Of a stretch of 64,000 nucleotides of DNA, positions 44,417 through 55,955 are shown piece after piece. The notes under the pieces were generated by a model, which was not told where the DNA came from, made no database searches, and was given only the letters and a program-made list of their open reading frames with translations. Numbering within the stretch: position 1 is the stretch's first letter; the number at the start of each line of letters is the position of its first letter. The stretch covers positions 7,130,001-7,194,000 of the forward strand of contig NZ_CP092431.1 in NCBI RefSeq assembly GCF_022385335.1, read 5' to 3'. This stretch comes from Streptomyces deccanensis (GTDB lineage: Bacteria; Actinomycetota; Actinomycetes; Streptomycetales; Streptomycetaceae). The position numbers and the translations under genes are program-made.

Positions 44417-44956
44417 ATGAACATCTGTGTCTTCCTCTCCGCCGCCGACCTCGCCGACCGCTACACGGGCCCCGCGAAGGAGTTCGCCAAGCTGATCGGC
44501 AAGGGCGGGCACACCCTGGTGTGGGGCGGCTCGGACGTCGGGCTGATGAAGGTGGTCGCGGACGGAGTGCAGGAGGCGGGCGGCAGACTGCTGGGTGTCT
44601 CCGTCGAGTTCCTCTCGGCGAAGGCACGGCCCGGCACCGACGAGATGGTGGTCGCCCGGGACCTCGCCGAGCGCAAGCGGTTGCTCCTGGAGAAGGCCGA
44701 CGCGGTCGTCATCATGGTCGGCGGCACCGGCACGCTCGACGAGGCGACGGAGATCCTGGAGCTGAAGAAGCACGGCCACACCGAGATGCCGGTGGTCCTG
44801 CTGAACACCGCCGGCTTCTACGACGGGCTGAAGGAACAGTTCCGGCGCATGGAGGACGAGGGCTTCCTGCCCCGCCCGCTGACCGACCTGGTCTTCTTCG
44901 CGGAGGAGCCGGTGGGGGCGATGGCGTATCTGGAGGAGAGCCGGGGCGTCGCCTGA
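44417..44956 (+). CDS. LOG-family protein (cytokinin-riboside phosphoribohydrolase-like)
   Basis: 179 residues. GKGGHTLVWGGSDVGLMKVV and MVGGTGTLDEATEI correspond to the LOG family Rossmann motifs (usual PGGxGTxxE; here GGTGTLDE). ERKRLLLEKADAVVIM precedes it. Family members hydrolyse nucleoside 5'-monophosphates; older names call them lysine decarboxylases without support. Located 9 nt after the methyltransferase gene. Confidence 0.85.
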   Translation: MNICVFLSAADLADRYTGPAKEFAKLIGKGGHTLVWGGSDVGLMKVVADGVQEAGGRLLGVSVEFLSAKARPGTDEMVVARDLAERKRLLLEKADAVVIMVGGTGTLDEATEILELKKHGHTEMPVVLLNTAGFYDGLKEQFRRMEDEGFLPRPLTDLVFFAEEPVGAMAYLEESRGVA

Positions 44957-45036
44957 GGCCGGGTGAGCCTGCGGCGGGGGCAGCGTGCGGTCGGGTGGGC
45001 GTGAGGGTGCGCCCTGGATGATGCGAGCATGACCGC

Positions 45037-45729
45037 ATGGCTACTCATGTGATCACCGGGGCGGGTTCCGGCATCGGCGCGGTCGTCGCCCGCCGGCTGC
45101 ACGAGCGCGGGGACGACCTCGTGCTGCACGCGCGCGACGCGGGGCGGGCGAAGGAGCTGGCGGCGGAGTTCCCCGGGGCGAGGACGCTGGTCGGCGATCT
45201 GGCGGACCCGGACAAGCTGTCCTGGGCCTTCTCCCACCAGACGCTGCCCGACCGGGTGGACTCGCTGCTGCACATCGCGGGCGTGGTGGACCTCGGCGCG
45301 GTCGGCGACCTGACGCCGAAGTCCTGGCGGCACCAGCTCAACGTCAACCTCGTCTCGCCCGCCGAGCTGACCCGGCACTTCCTGCCCCAACTGCGGGCCG
45401 CGCGGGGGCATGTGGTGTTCGTCAACTCCGGTGCGGGGCTGAACGCGCACGCGGACTGGTCCGCCTACGCGGCCTCCAAGCACGGGCTCAAGGCCCTCGC
45501 CGATTCCCTGCGCTGGGAGGAGCACGGCAACGGGGTGCGGGTGACCACGGTCTACCCCGGGCGCACGGCCAGTCCCATGCAGGCGAAGGTGCACCAGCAG
45601 GAGGGCAAGGAGTACGACGCGTCGCGGTGGATCGCGCCGGAGTCGGTCGCCACGACGATCGTGATGGCCCTGGACCTGCCCCGCGACGCGGAAGTGAACG
45701 ACCTCACGGTCCGGCCTGGCCCCCAATAG
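45037..45729 (+). CDS. Short-chain dehydrogenase/reductase
   Basis: 230 residues. NAD(P)-binding ITGAGSGIGAVVARRLHERG, the LLHIAGV loop, catalytic Ser in FVNSGAGLNAHADWSAYAAS with the YxxxK tyrosine and lysine (YAASK), and VYPGRTASPMQ after it. Classical SDR fold; substrate unknown. Stand-alone, followed by the dispersed inverted repeat. Confidence 0.92.
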   Translation: MATHVITGAGSGIGAVVARRLHERGDDLVLHARDAGRAKELAAEFPGARTLVGDLADPDKLSWAFSHQTLPDRVDSLLHIAGVVDLGAVGDLTPKSWRHQLNVNLVSPAELTRHFLPQLRAARGHVVFVNSGAGLNAHADWSAYAASKHGLKALADSLRWEEHGNGVRVTTVYPGRTASPMQAKVHQQEGKEYDASRWIAPESVATTIVMALDLPRDAEVNDLTVRPGPQ

Positions 45730-45774
45730 CTCGGGGGTTCGGTGCGTTGGCGGGTGCCGCCCGGTGGGGCTTCT

Positions 45775-45871
45775 CGCGCAGTTCCCCGCGCCCCTGAAAG
45801 CCCCGGCCCTGCGGGCCTGTGAAAAGCACGGGGCGCAGCCCCTGCTTTTCAGGGGCGCGGGGAACTGCGCG
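45775..45871. repeat. Dispersed GC-rich inverted repeat (25-bp perfect arms)
   Basis: A 25-base arm at 45775-45799 (CGCGCAGTTCCCCGCGCCCC then TGAAA) is exactly complementary to 45847-45871. The 47-base middle can fold further. The same arms occur at 51908-52001 and a single arm at 4140-4160. It lies between a dehydrogenase gene and the MetE-like gene and may act as terminator for the former. Confidence 0.85.
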
Positions 45872-45932
45872 ACCAGCCCCCACGCACCCGCACCCGACGA
45901 CGCACCCCCAAGGGAACCGTAGGCTTCAAGGT

Positions 45933-49183
<3,251 letters not shown>

Positions 49184-49191
49184 GGGTTGAA

Positions 49192-49231
49192 GGCCACCCG
49201 TTCGGCGCATACCAGATGCATACGGGTGGCC
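49192..49231 (+). terminator. Terminator after ligA
   Basis: GGCCACCCGT at 49192-49201 is exactly complementary to ACGGGTGGCC at 49222-49231; the loop holds a smaller GCAT/ATGC stem. It begins 9 bp after the ligA stop codon. Confidence 0.75.
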
Positions 49232-49411
49232 GGTCGCATTCGGGCAACCGACCCCGACCGCTGCCCGTGGAAGCCTTGTGCGGCCTACTGTTGAGGTGTG
49301 CGCCTGCCGTGCCCGGACGCGTGGTGGGTTCTCGGACGCGGTGCCGCCCCGGGTTGTTCGGGAGCAACGGGCCGCGTGGCGTGGGCACCGCCGGCTGTGA
49401 GAGGGACGGGA

Positions 49412-51844
49412 ATGGAACCGACCGAGAGCGTCGCCCCGGACTCGCGGCTGCGCCTGCGCCGGGTGTCCGGGGCCTGGCGACGGGGACGCTCCCTGCTCAT
49501 GGGAGGACGCCCGTTCGAGGGACACCGGGAGCCGCGGAACGGGGAGTCCGGAAGTCGGGAGCCGGGAGGCCGGATGCCGGGAGGCCGGGAGCGTGACCCC
49601 GGCCGGACGGCGGCGGCGACGGCGGCGGAGTCCAGGGCAGGGGCCGCCTGGCCGCCGGGCCGTGCGGGCGCGAGCGCACGCGGCCCCCTCGTACCGGGCC
49701 CGGCGCAGCTCACCTCCGGCACCGGGGCCGGCACGGGCGGGGCGCCCTCCCTCACCGGCGCGCTCGGTGAGAGCCGCGGCCACGAACTGCCGGACCACGA
49801 CGCCGATCGGCACCTGTCCTGGCCCGCTCTGCCCGCCGTGATCGTGGGGCTCGCCGGCGCCATCCTGGGCGCCGGGTTCTACCGGGCGTTCGTCGGACAG
49901 CACGCCCTCTTCCCGGCCGGGGCGGTCGGCTGGTCCCTCGCCCTGCTCACCGGCATCATCGTCGGCCACCTCGTCGCCATGGGCCGCGCCCGCTGGTGGG
50001 GCGGCACCGGCTCCGGCGCCGCCCTCACCCTCGCCGTCCTGCTGCTCTACGGCTGGGTGGCGGCCGGGATGGTCAGCCTCACGGTCGTCGTCCTCGTCGG
50101 CGTCGCCCGCCGGGGGCGCTGGCGGCAGGGCGTGCTGCACGGCGCGGTCGACATCCTCGGCATCGGCGCCGCCGCGCTCGTCCTCCGGGTCTTCGGCCGT
50201 GTCCCCTCGGTGGAGCGGCCCTGGGACCCGGACAGCTGGAACCTCTACTCGGCGCCCCAGGTCGCCCTGGTCGCCATCGCCTACCTCGTCGTCAGCCGCG
50301 TCCTGCTCTGGCATCTGGCCGCACCGCGCGGCGGCCTGCCGACCGTCGCGCGCACGGCCCTGGTCAGACAGGGCCTCGTCGCCGTCGCGCTGCTCGGTAT
50401 CGCCCCGCTGATCTGCGTCGTCGCCCTGGCCCAGCCGCTGCTGCTGCCGCTCTTCGCCATCCCCCTCATCGCGCTCGACTCCACCCTGTGGATCGCCCGC
50501 GCCCGGGCCGAGGAGCAGCTGCGCGACCCGCTCACCGGGCTGCCGAACCGCCAGTGGCTGCTGGAGCGCACCTGGACCGCCCTGGACGACGCCGAACGCA
50601 TCGGGGCGAGGTCGGCGCTGATGCTGATCGACCTCGACCGCTTCCGTTCCGTCAACGACACGCTCGGGCACCTCGCGGGGGACCGGCTGCTGCTGCAGAT
50701 AGCCGACCGGCTGCGGGTCGCCCTGCCCCGCGGAGCGGAGGCCGCGCGGCTCGGCGGCGACGAGTTCGCCGTCCTGCTGCCCGTCGCCGACTCCACCACG
50801 TCCGCGTCGCGCGTCGCCCGCAACCTCGTCGCCGCGCTCGGCTCACCGCTCGACCTCGACGGGCTCACCCTCGTCCTGGAGGCCAGCGCCGGGCTCGCCG
50901 TCTTCCCCGACCACGCGCTCGACGCGGAGGGGCTGCTGCGGCGGGCGGACGTGGCGATGTACCAGGCCAAGCGCGACCGTACGGGCGTCGAGGTCTACGA
51001 GTCCAAGCGGGACTCCAACACCCCGGACCGGCTCGGTCTGCTCGGTGACCTGCGGCGCGCGCTGGACGCGCACGAGGTCAAACTGCACTACCAGCCGAAG
51101 GTCCGCTTCGACGGGCAGGTCGCCGGTCTCGAGGCGCTGGTGCGGTGGGTGCACCCCGAGCGGGGGAAGGTACCGCCGGACGAGTTCATAGCGATCGCCG
51201 AGTCGTCCGGGCTGATGCCGCACCTGACGGAGTACGTCCTGGAGACGGCGCTCGGGCAGGTGGCGCGATGGCGGGCACAGGGGCTGCACGTGCCGGTCGC
51301 GGTGAACGTGTCCCCGCGCGACGTCCACACGCCCGGGTTCGCGGGGGCGGTGGCCGCGCGGCTGGCCCGGCACGGGGTGCCGGCGGGCGCGTTGCAGCTG
51401 GAGATAACGGAACACGTGCTCCTGGAGGACCCGCAGCGTGCCGCTGACACGCTCGCCGGGCTGACCGGGCACGGGGTGAAGATGTCGCTCGACGACTTCG
51501 GGACGGGGTACTCGTCACTGGTCCATCTGCGACGGCTGCCGGTCAGCGAGCTGAAGATCGACCGGTCCTTCGTGGCGCGGCTGGCGATCGACAACGAGGA
51601 CGCGGAGATCGTGCGCTGCACGGTCGACCTCGCGCACTCGCTGGGGCTGCTCGTCGTGGCGGAGGGCGTCGAGGACGACGAGACGTGGGAGCGGTTGCGG
51701 GACCTGGGGTGCGACGCGGTGCAGGGGTGGCTCGTCGCCGCGGCGATGCCTCCCGAGGAGGCGACTGCCTGGCTGCGGGCGCGGGGGTCTCGGGGGTGGC
51801 AGCGCCCGACGGCGGCGCTGCCGGCGGCTACGGCCGAGGAGTAG
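49412..51844 (+). CDS. rmdB: Membrane GGDEF-EAL protein (RmdB-like cyclic-di-GMP enzyme)
   Basis: 810 residues from ATG 49412. After ~130 disordered Arg/Gly/Pro residues there are several transmembrane helices (~147-360). A GGDEF domain with intact RLGGDEF near residue 448 follows, then an EAL domain from ~545. The EAL domain shows GLEALVRW, AVNVSPRDVHTP, LDDFGTGYSSL, KIDRSFV and AEGVEDDE. The intact motifs predict phosphodiesterase and possibly cyclase activity. Its place between ligA and gatC is where I recall rmdB of S. coelicolor (SCO5495), which affects development; the symbol rests on that memory. Confidence 0.85.
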   Translation: MEPTESVAPDSRLRLRRVSGAWRRGRSLLMGGRPFEGHREPRNGESGSREPGGRMPGGRERDPGRTAAATAAESRAGAAWPPGRAGASARGPLVPGPAQLTSGTGAGTGGAPSLTGALGESRGHELPDHDADRHLSWPALPAVIVGLAGAILGAGFYRAFVGQHALFPAGAVGWSLALLTGIIVGHLVAMGRARWWGGTGSGAALTLAVLLLYGWVAAGMVSLTVVVLVGVARRGRWRQGVLHGAVDILGIGAAALVLRVFGRVPSVERPWDPDSWNLYSAPQVALVAIAYLVVSRVLLWHLAAPRGGLPTVARTALVRQGLVAVALLGIAPLICVVALAQPLLLPLFAIPLIALDSTLWIARARAEEQLRDPLTGLPNRQWLLERTWTALDDAERIGARSALMLIDLDRFRSVNDTLGHLAGDRLLLQIADRLRVALPRGAEAARLGGDEFAVLLPVADSTTSASRVARNLVAALGSPLDLDGLTLVLEASAGLAVFPDHALDAEGLLRRADVAMYQAKRDRTGVEVYESKRDSNTPDRLGLLGDLRRALDAHEVKLHYQPKVRFDGQVAGLEALVRWVHPERGKVPPDEFIAIAESSGLMPHLTEYVLETALGQVARWRAQGLHVPVAVNVSPRDVHTPGFAGAVAARLARHGVPAGALQLEITEHVLLEDPQRAADTLAGLTGHGVKMSLDDFGTGYSSLVHLRRLPVSELKIDRSFVARLAIDNEDAEIVRCTVDLAHSLGLLVVAEGVEDDETWERLRDLGCDAVQGWLVAAAMPPEEATAWLRARGSRGWQRPTAALPAATAEE

Positions 51845-52161
51845 CGGGGGCGCCTGGCAGCTCGGGGGTGCGGGTTTCGTCGGCGGGTGCGGGTGCGTGG
51901 GGCTTCTCGCGCAGTTCCCCGCGCCCCTGAAAGGCCTCCGGCCTTTCGGCCCGAAAAAGCAGGGCGCAGCCCGCTTTTTCAGGGGCGCGGGGAACTGCGC
52001 GACCAGCCCCCACCGGGCGGACGTGTGGGGGTCGAAGGGGCGCAGCCCCTGGGGATGGGACGGGTAGGGGCGGCGGGGGCGAAGAACCCGTGCGCGGACA
52101 ACGCCCCGCGCCCCATAGGATTGGCGCCAAACCACACACACTCACCCCAGAGGATCGCTGC
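51845..52161. repeat. Intergenic region with dispersed inverted repeat at 51908-52001
   Basis: 317 bp without a gene. A 25-base arm at 51908-51932 pairs exactly with 51977-52001. The interior holds two smaller hairpins (AAGGCC/GGCCTT around 51931-51946, and GAAAAAGC/GCTTTTTC around 51953-51980). The arms match those at 45775-45871. The rest includes the presumed gatC promoter near 52100-52150, not resolved by eye. Confidence 0.85.
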
Positions 52162-52458
52162 ATGCCTGGCATCACGCGCGAGGAGGTCGCCCACCTCGCC
52201 CGGCTGGCGCGTCTGGAGCTGAAGCCCGAAGAACTCGAACACTTCGCGGGCCAGCTGGACGACATCATCGGCGCGGTCGCCCGCGTCAGCGAGGTCGCCG
52301 ACCAAGATGTACCGCCGACCTCGCACCCGCTGCCGCTGACGAACGTCATGCGCGCGGACGAGGTCCGTCCGTCGCTCACCCCCGAGCAGGCGCTTTCCGC
52401 CGCCCCGGCCCAGGAGCAGCAGCGTTTCAAGGTGCCGCAGATCCTGGGGGAGGACTGA
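52162..52458 (+). CDS. gatC: Glutamyl/aspartyl-tRNA amidotransferase subunit C
   Basis: 98 residues, full length. [39 protein letters not shown] and [19 protein letters not shown] are the conserved GatC segments. It wraps around GatA and GatB and stabilises the complex that amidates Glu-tRNA(Gln) or Asp-tRNA(Asn). First gene of the gat operon, 7 nt before gatA. Confidence 0.96.
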   Translation: MPGITREEVAHLARLARLELKPEELEHFAGQLDDIIGAVARVSEVADQDVPPTSHPLPLTNVMRADEVRPSLTPEQALSAAPAQEQQRFKVPQILGED

Positions 52459-52465
52459 TCACGTC

Positions 52466-53962
52466 ATGACCGACAGCATCATCAAGCTCACCGCGGCGGA
52501 GATCGCCGCGAAGATCGCCTCCGGCGAACTCACCGCAGTGCAGGTCACCGAGGCCCACCTCGCCCGGATCGAGGCCGTCGACGAGAAGGTGCACGCCTTC
52601 CTGCACGTCGACCGCGAGGGCGCCCTCGCTCAGGCCCGCGCCGTCGACGAGAAGAAGGCCCGGGGCGAGAAGCTCGGCCCGCTCGCCGGTGTCCCGCTCG
52701 CGCTCAAGGACATCTTCACCACGGTCGGCATTCCCACCACCGTCGGGTCGAAGATCCTGGAGGGCTGGATCCCGCCGTACGACGCCACGCTCACCAAGCG
52801 GCTCAAGGACGCGGACGTCGTCATCCTCGGCAAGACCAACATGGACGAGTTCGCCATGGGGTCCTCCACCGAGAACAGCGCCTACGGGCCCACCGGCAAC
52901 CCGTGGGACCTCACCCGCATCCCGGGCGGCTCCGGCGGCGGTTCCTCCGCCTCGCTCGCCTCCTACCAGGCGCCCCTCGCCATCGGCACCGACACCGGCG
53001 GCTCGATCCGTCAGCCGGCCGCCGTCACCGGCACGGTCGGCGTCAAGCCGACGTACGGCGCGGTCTCCCGCTACGGCATGGTCGCGTTCTCCTCCTCCCT
53101 CGACCAGGGCGGGCCCTGCGCCCGTACGGTCCTGGACGCGGCGCTGCTGCACGAGGTGATCGCCGGGCACGACCCGCTCGACTCCACCTCCATCGACGCC
53201 CCGGTCCCGCCGGTCGTCGAGGCCGCCCGCAACGGCAGCGTCGCCGGGATGCGCGTCGGTGTCGTCAAGCAGTTCCGCGGCGAGGGCTACCAGGCCGGTG
53301 TGGTCCAGCGGTTCGACGAGTCGGTCGAGCTGCTGAAGGAGCTGGGCGCCGAGATCGTCGAGCTGGACTGCCCGTCGTTCGACCTGGCGCTGGCCGCGTA
53401 CTACCTGATCGCGCCGAGCGAGTGTTCGAGCAACCTCGCCCGCTTCGACGGCCTGCGCTACGGCCTGCGGACCGGCGACGACGGCACGAACTCGGCCGAG
53501 GCCGTCACCTCCCTCACCCGTGAGGCGGGCTTCGGCCCCGAGGTGAAGCGCCGCATCATGCTCGGCACGTACGCGCTCAGCTCCGGCTACTACGACGCGT
53601 ACTACGGCAGCGCCCAGAAGGTCCGTACGCTCATCACGCGGGACTTCGAGAAGTCGTTCGAGAAGGTCGACGTCATCGTCTCGCCGACCACGCCCACCAC
53701 CGCCTTCCCGATCGGCGAGCGCGCCGACGACCCGATGGCGATGTACCTGGCGGACCTCTGCACCATCCCGACCAACCTCGCGGGCAACGCCGCGATGTCC
53801 CTGCCCTGCGGCCTCGCGCCGGAGGACGGGCTGCCGGTCGGACTGCAGATCATCGCCCCGGCGCTCAAGGACGACCGTCTTTACAAGGTCGGCGCCGCCG
53901 TCGAGGCCGCCTTCGTGGAAAAGTGGGGACACCCGCTTCTCGAGGAGGCTCCGTCGCTGTGA
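52466..53962 (+). CDS. gatA: Glutamyl/aspartyl-tRNA amidotransferase subunit A
   Basis: 498 residues. Catalytic Lys in [18 protein letters not shown], the amidase signature [20 protein letters not shown] carrying the cis-Ser, and [19 protein letters not shown] with the catalytic Ser. [17 protein letters not shown] closes the active site. It releases ammonia from glutamine for GatB. Its stop overlaps the GTG of the following small gene. Confidence 0.97.
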   Translation: MTDSIIKLTAAEIAAKIASGELTAVQVTEAHLARIEAVDEKVHAFLHVDREGALAQARAVDEKKARGEKLGPLAGVPLALKDIFTTVGIPTTVGSKILEGWIPPYDATLTKRLKDADVVILGKTNMDEFAMGSSTENSAYGPTGNPWDLTRIPGGSGGGSSASLASYQAPLAIGTDTGGSIRQPAAVTGTVGVKPTYGAVSRYGMVAFSSSLDQGGPCARTVLDAALLHEVIAGHDPLDSTSIDAPVPPVVEAARNGSVAGMRVGVVKQFRGEGYQAGVVQRFDESVELLKELGAEIVELDCPSFDLALAAYYLIAPSECSSNLARFDGLRYGLRTGDDGTNSAEAVTSLTREAGFGPEVKRRIMLGTYALSSGYYDAYYGSAQKVRTLITRDFEKSFEKVDVIVSPTTPTTAFPIGERADDPMAMYLADLCTIPTNLAGNAAMSLPCGLAPEDGLPVGLQIIAPALKDDRLYKVGAAVEAAFVEKWGHPLLEEAPSL

Positions 53963-54201
53963 GCAACGCACTGTCCAAGGCCAAGGACTTCCAGAAGTCC
54001 AAGTCCGGTACGTACGTGTCCATCGCCACCACCGCGTTCGGCGCGTGGGGCATCGCCAAGCGGATCAAGAAGGCCCGCGCCGATCAGGACACGCTGCGGC
54101 TGATCGACGCGTCCGTGGCCGCCGTCGGCATCGTCACCGGCCTCGCCATCCTGTACCGCGAACTGAAGCGGCTGGGCGACGACGACGTCCTGCTGGGCTG
54201 A
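53959..54201 (+). CDS. 80-residue conserved-looking protein between gatA and gatB
   Basis: GTG 53959 overlaps the gatA stop as GTGA, so it is co-translated with gatA and ends 16 nt before gatB. Sequence: a basic N-terminus ([20 protein letters not shown]), a moderately hydrophobic helix ([20 protein letters not shown]), then [20 protein letters not shown]. That gives one or two short membrane-associated helices. No family recognised. Its placement inside an essential operon suggests a conserved minor role. Confidence 0.8.
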   Translation: MSNALSKAKDFQKSKSGTYVSIATTAFGAWGIAKRIKKARADQDTLRLIDASVAAVGIVTGLAILYRELKRLGDDDVLLG

Positions 54202-54217
54202 GAGGGAAGTTTCCACC

Positions 54218-55732
54218 GTGACCACCACGACCGACCTGGTGTCGTACGAGGACGCGCTGGCGTCGTACGACCCCGTCATGGGCCTCGAGGTCCACGTCGA
54301 ACTCGGCACCAAGACCAAGATGTTCTGCGGCTGTTCGACCGAACTCGGTCAGGACGCCAACACGCAGACCTGCCCCACCTGCCTCGGCCTGCCCGGCGCG
54401 CTCCCGGTCGTCAACGCGATCGGCGTCGAGTCGGCGATCAAGATCGGTCTCGCGCTGAACTGCGAGATCGCCGAGTGGTGCCGCTTCGCCCGGAAGAACT
54501 ACTTCTATCCGGACATGCCGAAGAACTTCCAGACCTCCCAGTACGACGAGCCGATCGCCTTCAACGGCTACCTCGACGTCCAGCTGGAGGACGGCGAGAC
54601 CTTCCGCGTGGAGATCGAGCGCGCCCACATGGAGGAGGACACCGGCAAGTCGACGCACGTCGGTGGCGCGACGGGCCGTATCCACGGCGCCTCGCACTCG
54701 CTGCTCGACTACAACCGCGCGGGCATCCCGCTCATCGAGATCGTCACCAAGCCGATCGAGGGCGCGGGCGAGCGGGCTCCCGAGGTCGCCAAGGCGTACG
54801 TCCGTGAGCTGCGCGAGGTCATCAAGGCGCTCGGTGTCTCCGAGGCCCGGATGGAGATGGGCCAGATGCGCTGCGACGTGAACCTGTCGCTGCGCCCGCA
54901 CGGCACCGAGAAGTTCGGTACGCGTTCGGAGACGAAGAACGTCAACTCGCTGCGGTCCGTCGAGCGGGCCGCCCGCTTCGAGATCCAGCGGCACGCGGCC
55001 GTGCTGAGCGGCGGCGGGACGATCATCCAGGAGACCCGGCACTTCCACGAGGACACGGGGTCCACGACCTCGGGCCGTGTGAAGGAGGAGGCCGAGGACT
55101 ACCGGTACTTCCCCGAGCCGGACCTCGTGCCGGTGGCCCCCTCGCGCGAGTGGGTCGAGGAGCTGCGGGCCGCGCTGCCCGAGCTGCCGCTGGTCCGCCG
55201 CAACCGGCTCCTCGCGGAGTGGGGCATCTCCGGCACCGAGATGCAGGCGATCCTCAACGCCGGGGCGCTGGACCTCATCGTCGCCACCATCGAGGCCGGG
55301 GCGGACGCCGCCTCCGCCCGCAAGTGGTGGATGGGCGAGCTGGCCCGCAGCGCCAACGAGTCGGGCAAGGCGCTGGACGAGCTGGCCATCACGCCGGAGC
55401 AGGTCGCGCGGGTCACCGAGCTGGTCTCGAAGGGCGACCTGAACGACAAGCTCGCCCGTCAGGTCATCGAGGGCGTCCTCGCGGGCGAAGGCACCCCGGA
55501 CGAGGTCGTCGACAAGCGCGGTCTGAAGGTCGTCTCCGACGAGGGCGCCCTGACCACGGCGGTCGAGGAGGCCATCGCGGGCAACCCGGCCATCGCGGAC
55601 AAGATCCGCGGCGGCAAGGTGGCCGCGGCCGGTGCCCTGGTCGGCGCGGTCATGAAGGCCACCCGCGGCCAGGCGGACGCGGCCCGCGTCAAGGAGCTGA
55701 TCCTGGAGAAGCTGGGCGTCGGCGAGGGCTGA
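54218..55732 (+). CDS. gatB: Glutamyl/aspartyl-tRNA amidotransferase subunit B
   Basis: 504 residues. [18 protein letters not shown] with the CxC pair and [16 protein letters not shown] complete the zinc site. [31 protein letters not shown] and [21 protein letters not shown] [17 protein letters not shown] are catalytic-domain hallmarks. The C-terminal YqeY-type helical tail (NGRGGK-like [18 protein letters not shown]) follows. It phosphorylates and amidates the misacylated tRNA. Last gene of the operon, followed by a hairpin. Confidence 0.97.
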   Translation: MTTTTDLVSYEDALASYDPVMGLEVHVELGTKTKMFCGCSTELGQDANTQTCPTCLGLPGALPVVNAIGVESAIKIGLALNCEIAEWCRFARKNYFYPDMPKNFQTSQYDEPIAFNGYLDVQLEDGETFRVEIERAHMEEDTGKSTHVGGATGRIHGASHSLLDYNRAGIPLIEIVTKPIEGAGERAPEVAKAYVRELREVIKALGVSEARMEMGQMRCDVNLSLRPHGTEKFGTRSETKNVNSLRSVERAARFEIQRHAAVLSGGGTIIQETRHFHEDTGSTTSGRVKEEAEDYRYFPEPDLVPVAPSREWVEELRAALPELPLVRRNRLLAEWGISGTEMQAILNAGALDLIVATIEAGADAASARKWWMGELARSANESGKALDELAITPEQVARVTELVSKGDLNDKLARQVIEGVLAGEGTPDEVVDKRGLKVVSDEGALTTAVEEAIAGNPAIADKIRGGKVAAAGALVGAVMKATRGQADAARVKELILEKLGVGEG

Positions 55733-55757
55733 ACGGCCGGCGGTTCCGTCGCGTATC

Positions 55758-55796
55758 CCTGAGGGCGGCGCATCCCTGCGATGTGCCGCCCTCAGG
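55758..55796 (+). terminator. Terminator after gatB
   Basis: CCTGAGGGCGGCGCAT (55758-55773) pairs with ATGTGCCGCCCTCAGG (55781-55796) with one G-T wobble and a seven-base loop. It starts 25 bp after the gatB stop. Confidence 0.8.
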
Positions 55797-55955
55797 CGTG
55801 CGTCCGGTCGTGAGGCAGGGTGACAGAGTGCCGCCGTCTGTCCTGTGAGGTGCCTCCCATCCCGTGTGAGGAGACCCTCAAAGGGGCCAAACGATCACAT
55901 TGTGGTGCGAGAGTTGCGGGAATCCCTCACGCCTCCCCCCTCAGGAGCACGACCC

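Noticed and set aside
42119..44779. Minus-strand open frame extending the amidase gene across mnmA and the methyltransferase
   Set aside because: The extension is antisense to well-recognised genes, has no domain, and a plausible GTG start with a signal sequence exists at 42118.
44417..44956. Lysine decarboxylase activity for the LOG-family protein
   Set aside because: The GGTGTLDE motif marks the LOG phosphoribohydrolase family; the decarboxylase name in old annotations has no sequence basis such as a PLP lysine motif.
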